From NCBI GenBank assembly GCA_964596775.1, contig CAZQVN010000006.1:1-64000 (forward strand): a stretch of DNA of 64,000 nt, written 5' to 3'. Position numbers and translations under genes: made by a program. Positions 7,522-18,500 of this stretch are shown one piece after another (within the stretch, counting starts at the first letter, position 1; each line of letters opens with the position of its first letter). The DNA is from CAZQVN01 sp964596775 (GTDB lineage Bacteria; Eisenbacteria; RBG-16-71-46; JABDJR01; JAWXBZ01). The notes under the pieces were generated by a model that saw only the letters and a list, made by a program, of their open reading frames with translations, did no database searches and was not told the DNA's origin.

Positions 7522-9548
7522 TGTCCCCTGATTTCCTGGGTCCGCGACAGCTGCTGCTGGGCCCGGACCAGGTACGCCTGGGCTTTCTTGTCGTTCGGAT
7601 CCGCCTTGAGGGCCTTCTGCCAGGCGCCGATGGCCTCGGTCAGTTTGCCGGCCGCGAATGCATCCATTCCCTTCATCAGGTACTCGCGCTTCAGGTGATC
7701 GCGGACCTGCTCGAACTCCGGATCCTTGGAAAACACGAGGTCGAGGTAGCGGAGAGCTTCTTCCGAACGCCCGGCGGCCAGGGCATCCTGTCCCTTCCGG
7801 TACAGGTCCTCGATCTCGCGCCGCTCCGCCCCGCTCAGTTCGCGCTTTACGCTCGCGGCCGGGGCTGCCGCCGCGGTCGCACGGGGCGTGACCGGCGCCG
7901 GAGTCTTCTCCGCGGCCTCCACGCGACGGGCGCGGGCGAGCGCGGCCTCGGCCGCGCCCAGCCCGTTCGCGCCGGGATTCAGCCGGCGCGCGTCCGTGAG
8001 GGCCCGCGCGGCTTCGTCAAGGAGCCCCCCTTCGGTGTAACGCGCGGCATTCGTCACGCGGGCATCCGCCTGTCGTTCGATCGCATCGCGGGTACGGCGC
8101 AGCATGTCGTTGGCATCGGCATCGCCGGGCTCCTCGGCCAGTATCGCCTCGAAGAGTTCGCGCGCCTCGACCAGGTCTCCGCGGGTGAACAGATCCAGGC
8201 CGGCGGTCATGCGGCGGCGGATCTCCTCGGAGCGCGCCGACCGCCGGTCCGATTCGTCCAGGCACCGCTGGTACGCAGCGGCCAGATGCTCGTTTCCGGG
8301 AGAGAGGTCCAGGGCCCGTCGGTAGGCCAGCGTGGCCTCGGTGAGTTCATGACTGGCCTCGTGGCGCAGCGCCCGTTCCGACCAGACCCGCGACTCGAGT
8401 TTCTCGATCGGAGCCATGTCCGTGGCGAACGTGGCCGCCACCGCCAGCCGGTCCAGCGCTTCCTCGAAACGTCCGTCCACGCGACTGGCTTCCGCGTCGG
8501 CCATGAGCGACGCATAGCGCTCCTGCTGCTTCCGTTCGAATTCGCTATCGAGGCGGGCCTGCAGTTCTTCTTCCTGGGCCCGGTGAGCGGCCGCCCGGGA
8601 TTCCACGGTCGTGGACCCGAACAACATCGACAGGCCGAAGCGGTGGGATCCGCCGATCTCGCCGGATTCGTAGGTGTAGTCGAGAGCCATGTTGTTCCAG
8701 ACCAGGCCGGTGCCCGCGGTCAGCGCGGCGCCGGCAACACCGGTCCGCAGCGCCAGGTTCGTGTGCGGCCGGAACTCCACGCCCGCGTGAATCCTCGGAT
8801 CCATCCGGGCCGCCTTTTCCAGGTCGACCGCCGCGATCAGGTTGCGGCCGAATCCGAGACCGCGATCCACGCTCAGCCCCAGCCGGACGGTCATCGGGTC
8901 GGTCACGCTCTCCTGGTCCAGCTTCAGGGACGGTTCCACGATGTTCCGGACCGACAGGCCGAGCCGGGCCCGGCGCAGCCAGTCCGGCCCGGTGTCGAGA
9001 GCCGTGGCGGGAAGGACGAGGATCCCGACGTCCGCGCCGACTCCGCCGGCGGAAAATCCGGCCAGGCTCTGCCGCTGCAGTTTCAGCGCCCCGCCCAGGC
9101 TCCAGGACTCACCCATCGTGCGCCCGTAGGAGAGCGCCACTTCCGTCTCCTCGTCGCCGAGGCCGGTGTCGGTCACTGCGTTGCGGGAGTCGCGCTCCTC
9201 GATTCCATCCACGCCGAAACGGCGGAACGTGAGGGAGAACGTGCCCCAGCGCCAGTCGGGCAGCACGAATCCGGCGAACTGTTCGCTCATGCCGAACCCG
9301 AGCAGGCCGGAGTGCGTGGCCTGGAGTTCCTTGCGGTCGATGAAGCCGAGACCGCCCGGGTTCCACAGCGCGGCGCTGGCGTCGTCGGAGAGGGCCGTGT
9401 AGGCGCCGCCCAGCCCCAGCGCCCGGTTTCCGGCCCCCACGGAAAAGATGGAACGGGTGCCGGCATTCTCGGCGGCGCGCCCGGGGAGCGGTGCCGCGAG
9501 CAGCAGGCCGGCGGCCATGATGATGGAGGTGACGGAAACGCGCATCAT
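7518..9548 (-). CDS. PorV/PorQ-like (UPF0164-type) outer-membrane protein with C-terminal TPR region
   Basis: A 676-residue protein with a signal peptide (SIIMAAGLLLAAPLPGRAAE). Its N-terminal half resembles the PorV/PorQ family of outer-membrane beta barrels (GAGNRALGLGGAYTALSDDA, AALWNPGGLGF, then alternating amphipathic strands such as EVALSYGRTMGESWSLGGAL). In type IX secretion PorV escorts cargo to the attachment complex. From about residue 340 the chain turns alpha-helical with TPR-like repeats (LAYRRALDLSPGNEHLAAAY, AIGAWQKALKADPNDKKAQA) and an Ala-rich linker near 550-575. The start overlaps the 3' end of the giant protein by 4 bases, so the two are co-translated, which suggests this protein helps export or anchor that protein. 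The fusion to TPRs is longer than a typical PorV. Confidence 0.82.
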   Translation of the reverse strand: MMRVSVTSIIMAAGLLLAAPLPGRAAENAGTRSIFSVGAGNRALGLGGAYTALSDDASAALWNPGGLGFIDRKELQATHSGLLGFGMSEQFAGFVLPDWRWGTFSLTFRRFGVDGIEERDSRNAVTDTGLGDEETEVALSYGRTMGESWSLGGALKLQRQSLAGFSAGGVGADVGILVLPATALDTGPDWLRRARLGLSVRNIVEPSLKLDQESVTDPMTVRLGLSVDRGLGFGRNLIAAVDLEKAARMDPRIHAGVEFRPHTNLALRTGVAGAALTAGTGLVWNNMALDYTYESGEIGGSHRFGLSMLFGSTTVESRAAAHRAQEEELQARLDSEFERKQQERYASLMADAEASRVDGRFEEALDRLAVAATFATDMAPIEKLESRVWSERALRHEASHELTEATLAYRRALDLSPGNEHLAAAYQRCLDESDRRSARSEEIRRRMTAGLDLFTRGDLVEARELFEAILAEEPGDADANDMLRRTRDAIERQADARVTNAARYTEGGLLDEAARALTDARRLNPGANGLGAAEAALARARRVEAAEKTPAPVTPRATAAAAPAASVKRELSGAERREIEDLYRKGQDALAAGRSEEALRYLDLVFSKDPEFEQVRDHLKREYLMKGMDAFAAGKLTEAIGAWQKALKADPNDKKAQAYLVRAQQQLSRTQEIRGQ

Positions 9549-12500
9549 CGCACCACCGCCACTTTCCGGAAGAACCGGGCCGTTGTTCCGTCCTCGAACG
9601 TCACGTTCAACTCCGCGAGATAGACGCCGTTTCTCACCGTGTCGCCGTTGCCGTTCCGTCCGTTCCAGCGATCCGCCTGGTGCAGTCCCGCGAACCGGAG
9701 ATCACCGCCGACCAGAGCGACGACCTTCTCGCCGCGCGGCGTCCAGATGTCGATGCTGACCCGCCCCGGCTTCGGAAGAAAGAACAGGAACGTCGTGGCC
9801 TCGCGTCCGGCGGCGAAGGGATTCGGGAAGTTCGCGTAGCTCTTTTCAAGGTCCAGGGCTTCGAACCGCCCGGCTTCCGTCCACAGCGGGAACGCGAGCC
9901 CGGCCGCCGGACGGACCTCGACCGCCAGCAGCGCGCCGGCCGGCTGAATGAGGCCGAAATCGGCCGCGTCGAGACCGAGCCGGAAGGACTCGGGGAGCTG
10001 CCCCGGACGGAAGCTCACCCGGATCTCCAGCGGAGCCGTGTCCTCCGGTTCGATGGACAGGGTGTCGCGGAAGACCAGGGTCAGGAGGGAATCCTCCCGT
10101 ACCGCCTGCGCCGCGTGTTTTTCCGTGCCGCGATACACCTCCACGGCGGCCACCGCCGACATGGGGAGCCGCGATCCGCGGGCGTCGGCGGCGCGGAACG
10201 CCAAGGATGTCAGCCGGATGTCGCCGGAGCCGCCGGCGGCCGTGTTCGCCAGGGTCAGCTCCGCGGCCGTGATTTCCGATCCATCGGCCACGAGCGCCGC
10301 GGGAAGACGGCCGGCAAAACCGACCCGGAGTTCGCGGGCCGGGGGCTCGAGCCGGGTCAGACCGGAGAAGAGCACCGGACCCGCGCTGACGCCCTGGTCG
10401 ATGGAAACGGGCCGGCCGCTGTTCGCGTCCACGGCCGTGATGCCGGTGGCCGCCGCGAGCAGCTGCAGGCGACCGGCCGGAGCCGACGCGCTGACGTCCA
10501 GGACCAGCCGCAGCATCACGGTCTCGCCGGGGTTCACCAGCAGGTCCGGAAGCGCGACCGGAATGGCGGTCCTCGTCTCCGCGAGGCCGGTGAGCACCGC
10601 AACTTCCATGTCGTTCCAGTAGACCGCGATCCGGCTCAGGTACCGCCCGGGCTCCACGAGCGCGAGCGCTTCGTTCCGGCACTCGATCGAGAGACCGCTG
10701 ACGCGGATACGGGCCGTTCGTTGATCACCGGGATGCGTGAACAGACCGGTCAGTGCGTCCACGCCGCGGCTTCCCACCGGGAGGACCTCGGGCAGCGCCG
10801 GCCGGCCGGCGACCTCGAGCCGCTGGGCCTTCTTCTCGACCAGGATCCGGGTTCCGAGGATTGTCTGGGTGGAATAGAGGGCCGGGACGCGGTCGCGGGA
10901 ATTGGCATCCCGGGCGTCGAACCTGGCGGGATCGCCGAGACGCATCCGGATTTCTCCGGGCAGGGCGTTTTCGGGAATGTCCCCGTAGGCGATGAGCGGA
11001 AGCGGCGCGTTGACCGGCACACCGAGGGACGGGCTCACGACCAGGAGCGGATCCGGACCGCCGGGACCGTCCACCGACCGGGTCAGCAGCGTGCGCGCGC
11101 CGTTCATGATCCAGAACCGGTCGACATGATCCTGCGGCGCCCCGTGGGGAGCACCCGTGCTGTCGGCAAAACCCAGGGAGAAGGACCCCACCCGGATGTC
11201 CGAGGTGATCCCGTCGATCCCCGGGTTCTCGAGATCGAAGCGGAACAGCGGCACGCCCGCCTGGCCCGGGCTGACCCGGATCCGATCATCGGAGCCGCCG
11301 CTCACGTTCAGTTCGGTGGCCTCGGCCACGACGCGGCCGAGACCGGAGCGGATCGGGTAGCTGAGATCCATCAGGGTCACCGACACCGGCGCCCCACTCG
11401 TCACGTCGCGGGCGCTCACCATGGTGCTGTCGGAAAGGACAAGGCGGAACGCGGGCACGTCGGTGTCGCTTTTCAAGTCCACGAGCATGTTCAGCGTGAC
11501 CGGCTCGAGGCGGGTCACGATCACCGGAACCGCCAGGGTCAGGTCGATCATCTCCCCGCTGGACTCCAGTGAGCCGGCGTCACGCGTCAGGTAGACGCGG
11601 TTTCCCTCGCTGATCACGACCCGCGAGAGAAGCGCGGACGGCACGATCCCGAGGCCGGCTTCGTTCTCGACCCGGATCCGCAGGCTGCTCACCTGGATGT
11701 CGGAGGCGTTGACGTCCCCGGGGTTGCGGAACGTGAAGCTGAACGGCACGACGCCGGTCTGGCCGAGGTTCGCGGTGAACGGCGACGACCGGGTGGAGAA
11801 GAGCTCGAGGTTGTCGGCGCCCTGGTAGATGTAATGTTCGTTGGACGAGGTGCGGTAGGACTGCACGGCGCCCGAGACGTCGCCGGTTCCGGTGGCGAAC
11901 GCCTCGGCCAGGACTTCGCCCGGCTCGAAGGCCGTGAACGTCCAGCTGAAGACTCCCTGGGCGCCCGGATCGAGGTCGAGGATCGCCGGAACCGGCCCGC
12001 CGGCCGGGGTGAGGACGCCGGTACCGCTCATCGTGAGCGGCGAAGGCACGACCCCGGAGATTCTCTCCGCCGATGCGTTCTGGACGGTCATCCGGATCGC
12101 CACCGCGAGGCCGGGTGTACTGGCCCCGGGCTCGATGCGCAGCGTGGACAGGAGCGGCGAGGAACTGATCAGGAGGCCGAGCGGCGACACCACCGCGGCA
12201 TCGCGCGGACCGTCGTTGCCCGAAGCCACGACGATCCCGTTGACCGGAACCGCCGGCCGGACCGTCACGGAATCGGCGGTGCTGGCGGCCGTCACCATGG
12301 ACACGAACAGCCTGGCGCCGTGGACCGGGATCGGCTCGGACAGGATCGGGCTCTGCCACGAACCCGACACGAACGTCATGACACCGAGGTCCTGATCGTC
12401 GGCCGCGCCGCCGTCGAACCGTCCGTCTCCCCCGTCCCGCCACAGCCGGAACTCGGCGATGTCGGACGATCCGGCGCTTCCGTTGTTGACAATGCGCAGG

Positions 12501-15500
12501 CCGTTCAGGACATCGTCCTGGTAGCCGTTCGGCGGAATCACGATATCCAGCGCCGGCACCGGTCCGGCGCCGGGCCCCAGTGTCAGGGCGTCCACGGGAT
12601 TGATGCCGACCTGGGCGCGCACCATGCCGTCGATCACCGGCCGCGCCCCGGAGTCCAGCGGCCACACGGCCGCAACCGAGGTCGGCTCGGAAAAGTCGGT
12701 GCTGAACGGATCGGCGACGTCGATCGCCAGGATATCCCCGTCGGAGGCCCGGCGGCGCGAGACCTCGCCGAGCACGAACAGGGTGCGGGACCCGCCGGGC
12801 ACGATATCCCAGGTCAGGCCGGTGAACGAGGCTTCCCCGGCGTTGAACGCCGCGGTCCCGAGAAGCGGGTCGACCGTCTTCCCGTCGAAGATGCCGTTTC
12901 CGTTCCCGTCGCTGTGCAGAAACAGGACGTCGATCTCGCCGTCCAGCTCCGACTGGGATCCGGGTCCCTGCGACCGGTTCCGCACCACGAGTTCGGTGAG
13001 GCGCCGCGATGTCGTGTAGGTATTGACCGCCGAGAACTGGAGAAGCCGGACGTTCTTTTCTCCCGGGGCCACGCTGGTGGAAGGCACCGGCACCGCGGTC
13101 AGGGTCACACGGTCCTTGACGGTGATGGTGGAGAGATGCGGATTGTCCACGCTCCGGTCGAGGGGGCCGTCGTTGCCGCTGGCCATCCCCACCCCGAGGT
13201 CCGGGGGCCCGGGAATCGCAAACCGGACGGTCCGTCCCTCGACGGCGAGTTCCGAAACATTCAGCGTGACGAATATTTCCCGGCCGGCCCGGGGGATCGT
13301 CTCCCTGAGGCCGGTGATCTCCCAGCGGTCGCCGGTGTGCTGGAATGCCCCGAGGTAGCGGTCGGAGGCGGCCTCGAACGTGCCGTTGCCGGTGTCCGCC
13401 CACAGTTCGAGCCGGGACAGGTCGGTCGGGCCGGCGGTCCCCAGGTTCATCAGGTTGAAACGGTTCAGGACGTCCGCCTCGTACCCGTTCGCGGGGAGGG
13501 TCGCGTGGAACGCCACGCGGCGGCTCTCCCCGGCGGAATAGGTCGTGGCCTTCACCGGAATCAGGGTGACCTGGTCGGCGGCCATGCCGTCCACGGTGAA
13601 GTAGCCGGCGGGGGACAACGGAAACGCGCCGCCGACCGTGACCGTCCGGGAAAACGTGAAGTCGGAAGCGCTCAGGATCCGGAGATCGAGGCGGTCCCCG
13701 TCGCGGGCCTTGAGCGTGGCCCCGGCGATGACCGACACGACGACGGTCTGCCCCGGGGGCAGTGCGATGCCGAGATCGGACAGCGTCACCAGGCCGTTCT
13801 CGAACGTGGCCGACAGCGGGATCACCGCGGCATTTCCGGTGACGCTCATCGACTCGAACGCCCATTCCGCGTCGAGGTCGGAAGCGCTGCCGGGGCCGGA
13901 CGTGGCGTTCGTCAGGCGCAGCGCCGAGAGAATTTCCGTCTGCGTCCCCGGGTTCGTCATGCGCAGCGTGAGAACATTGACCCCCGGTCCGCCCGGAAGC
14001 AGGGTGCGCGATTCCTGGGGATCGGCGACGACGTTCACGAGGCCCGAGGCCGGCGCGTTGACGGTCAGCGTGGCCGGACTCGACACCGCGGCATCGCGGG
14101 GTCCGTCGTTTCCGCTCGCCACCGTTACTCCTTCGGTGGGCGAGGCGGGCAGCGACAGGCGGACCGTCCTCCCGGGAACGGCGCCCGGAGCGATCGTGGT
14201 GCTGACGAAAAGCCGGGCTCCCCCCGTCGAAACCGGAACCGAGAGCGACGGAGCCGACCAGACGGAGCCGGTCCAGGTGAAACCGGCGGCCCGCGCATCA
14301 TCCAGCGCCCCGGCGTCGAACGTGCCGTTCCCGCCGTCGACCCAGAGTTCGAGCGAGTCGATGTCGGTGACGGCGAGTGCCGTGCCCAGGTTCGTGACCC
14401 GGATCGATTCGATGACGTCCGCGCGGTATCCGTTCAGCGGCACGACGACTTCCAGGCCGAGGCGGCGCGCCTCGCCGGGAAACGCCGTGGAGTCCGGATG
14501 AAGGACGACCTGGAGCTGTGCGGCGGCCATGCCGTCCACCATGAAACCACCGGCGGGGTTGAGCGGCCACGAGCCGACCACCGGCACCGGCCGGCTGAAC
14601 ACGAACTTGTCGGGGCTCGACACCGACAGGTCGACCAGGTCGCCGTCCGCCGCGGCGAGCGAAGCGGCGCCCCGGACGCTGAGCGCGACCGCGGAGTTCG
14701 CGGGGATGACAACCGACAGCCCGGAGAACAGCAGGTCGCCCCCGGCGATGGACGGTGTGAACACCGCCCCCGATCCGAGCGGAGCCGTGCCGGCCGCCGC
14801 CACGGCGGTGACCAGCGAGAGCGAGGAAAGCGAAGCGTCGAGCTGCGCGGCCGTTCCCGTTCCGACCGTCGCATTCCGCACGGTCACCGCCTCGAGCGTT
14901 TCCGCGCGGGCGGTGGAATTCTCCATGAGCAGGTTCAGGAGTTCCACGGCCGGCCCGCCGGGCAGCAGCGTTGAGGAACCCTGGGGACCGGCGCTCAGCG
15001 AGATGACCGCCGCCGGATCGTCCACGATTGTGACCACGCCGGCTGCCAGTACTTCGGCGTCGCGCGGTCCGTCATTGGCGCTGGCCACCCTGAACCCGTC
15101 CTGCGGAGCCGATGGCACACGCAGCTGAATCGTCCGGCCGTTCCGGGCCAGCGGGGCGATTCCCGCGGCTACGAAGGTCCTCAGGCCTGCCGCGGGAATG
15201 GCCCGGGAAAGACCGCCGAGAATCCAGTCGGACCCGCTCCAGGAAAGAACGCCGAGCCGGGTATCGTCCCCGGCGCCTCCGTCGAACGAGGCGTTGCCGC
15301 CGTCGATCCAGAGCGACAGGGAATCGATGTCGGTGCCGGCTTCCGCCGTTCCGGCGTTCGTCAGGCGCACCTGCTCGAGCAGGTCGGCGTCGTAGCCGTT
15401 GGCCGGGATCGTGACGTCGAGGACCGGCACCATGGCCGCTCCGGCGAGCGCCGTCGACGAGGGGACCGGATGCACGACGACCTGGGCCCGGGCCATGCCG

Positions 15501-18500
15501 TCCACCGGGAAACTGTCGGCGGGATCGAGCGGCCAGGCGGCCTGAACGGCCACCGGACGCTTGAACACGAGAGAGGAGGAGGAAACCACGGCCATGTCCA
15601 GAACATCACCGTCGCGGGCAACGAGTGTCGCCCCGCCGGAGATGCGCAGGTCAAGGCTGTCCGTCGATCCGATCGTGAGCGAGAGGCCGGTGAATACAGC
15701 CTGCCCTCCGCTCACGGTGGATGTACCGAGAATCGCCGGCGCGCTGCCGGCCCGCAGAACCAGCGTGGCCCATTCCCCGTCCTTCTGAACCCCGGTGCCC
15801 GGACCGGCCACCGGCGCGGCCAGCGTCACGGTCGTCAGCGTTTCCGGCGCCGCAGTGCCGTTGACGAGCCTGAGGCGATACATCTCCACGGCCGTGCCGC
15901 CGGGAAGCAGCGCCTGGGCCGCCTGGGACGCCGATACCGTGAACCCCCGGAAGACGGTCACCGCCGCTGAGGCGCTGTTGTTTCCGGGAATGGGATCCGT
16001 CTGGTCGAGCGATGCGACGGCCGCGGTGTTGACGATCGTCGTGCCGCCCGTGCCGGACAGTGTGCGGGCCGTCAGGGTCAGCGTTCTGGAGGAACCGGCA
16101 GCGAGGGTGCCCACGGTCCACGCACCGGTGGTCGGGTTGTAGCTCCCCTGCGCCGGCGAAGAGGACACGATGGCCAGCCCGCCGGGCAGAAGGTCGCTGA
16201 CCACGACGCCGGTCGCCTGCCCCGTACCGACATTGGACAGCGTGACCGTGTAGACGAGCGTGTCCCCTTCGGACGGGGTCGCCCGGTCGACCGTCTTGGC
16301 CATCGACAGGTCCGTGGTCCGGATCGTGACGCCGGCGGAGGCGGTGTTGTTTCCCGGTACGGGGTCGGCCTGGCGCGCCGTCGAAACGGACGCGGAATTC
16401 GTGAGAATCGAACCGCCGGTTCCGCCGGCGACCCGGGATTTCAGGATCAGCGAACCGGACCCGCCCGCGGCCAGCGTGCCCACCGTCCACAGGCCGGTTC
16501 CGGATGCGTAGGTTCCCGGCGTCGGAGCCGACGACACGAACGTGAGCCCGGCCGGCAGCAGGTCGGTGACGGTGACGTTCGTGGCCGTGTCGGGACCGGC
16601 ATTGGACAGGGTGATCGTCCAGGTCAGCGTGTCCCCTTCGTCCGCCTCGGCCACATTGACGGACTTGGCCAGACCGAGATCCGCAAGGCGGACCGTGACC
16701 GTTGCCGAGGCGCTGTTGTTGCCCGTGTCGGGGTCCTTCTGCCGCGCGGTCACCGAGGCGTCGTTCGTGATCGTCGATCCGCCGGTGCCCGCGCCGACAC
16801 GGGCCCGCAGCGTCATCTGCACCGAGGCGGACGAAGCGAGGCTTCCGATGGTCCAGATCCCCGAAGTGGAGGAGTAGCTCCCGACCGCGGGCGTGGCCGA
16901 CACGAACGTCAGCCCGGCCGGAAGCAGGTCGAGAACGACCGCCTGGGTGGCCGGGTGCGGCCCCTGGTTCCCGGCGGTCACCGTGAACGTCAGCGTGTCT
17001 CCCACGTTCGGCGTCAGAGCATTGACCGACTTCATGACGAACAGGTCGGCCGTCTGCACGACGACAGAAACGCTCGAAGAGTTGTTGCCGGGTACCGGGT
17101 CCGTTTCCGAAAGATCCGAGATCGTTCCGGTATTCGTGATCGTCGTTCCCCCGGTTCCGGAGTTGACCCGGGCCCGGAGTGTGAGGACCGCCGAGGCGCC
17201 GTTCGCCAGGCCGCCGACGGTCCAGAGTCCGCTGCCGGAGGACCAGGTTCCCTGCGACGGCGCGGCCGAAACGAAGGACAGGCCGGCGGGAAGAACGTCG
17301 GTGACCCGGGCGCCGGTCGCGTTGTCCGGTCCCTCGTTCGTCAGCGTCAGCGTGTAGACGAGCGTATCGAGTTCGGTGGGCACGGCGGTGTTCACGGTCT
17401 TGACGAGACCGAGGTTGACCGACGGGATCGCGACCACGGCCGCGGCCGTATTGTCGGCGGCGTCGTGATCCGCCTGGTCGCCGGCCTGGATCGCCACCCT
17501 GTTCGTGAGGCTCGACCCCGCGGTGCCCGCATTGACGCGGGCCGCCAGCGTGAGGACGGCCGAAGCGTTCGTCCCCAGCGTTCCGATCGACCAGAGGCCG
17601 CCGGCCGGAGTCCAGGTTCCCGCGCTCGCGGAATGCGACACATAGGTGAAACCGGGCGGCAACGAATCCACGGCACTGACGGACGTGGCCGGGTCAGGGC
17701 CTTCATTCGTGACCGTGACGGTGAACGTCACGGTGTCCCCCTCGGCCGCGCGCGAACGGTTGGCCGCCTTCGCGGCCGACAGATCGGAAAGCAGAACACG
17801 CACGGCCGCGGCGCTCACGTTGTTTCCGCCGACGGGATCGGACTGCGCGGCGGCGTAAACCGACGCCGTGTTCGTGATCATGGTTCCCCCGGTCCCCGAA
17901 GCCACAACGGCGTTGAGCGTCAGGAACGCGGAGTCTCCCGGGGTTACCGTGCCCAGCGTCCACGTTCCGGTGCCGGAAACGTAGCTTCCGACGGACGCCG
18001 AGTGCCCGGAATAGGCAAGGCCGCCGGGCAGCTTGTCCTTCAGGACAACGCCGGTGGCCGTATCCGGCCCGGCGTTGACGAGGCGGATCGTGAACACGAC
18101 AGGACTACCCTCGTTCACGGTTCCGGCACTCGCCGTCTTCGTCACCCGGAGATCGGCGCTCTGCGTTCCGAATGCCGCCGAGCTGGCGTTGTTCGTCGTG
18201 TCCGGGTCGCTTTGTGCGGCCGCGGTGATTCGAGCCGTGTTCGTGATCGTGGAGCCGGCCGTGCCCGTGTCGACCGTGACCCGGATCGAGAGGGTGTCGG
18301 ACGCACCGGAGGACAGGCTGTTGATCGTCCAGGCGCCGGTTCCGGGGGACCATGCGCCCGAGGAGACGGTGTGGTCCACGTAGGTCACACCGGCCGGCAG
18401 CTGATCGACGACGGTGATGCCGCTTGCGTCGTCCGGCCCCAGGTTCGGCAGGACGACCGTGTAGGTCAGTGTGTCTCCCTCGTTCGGACTGCCGTTCGAG

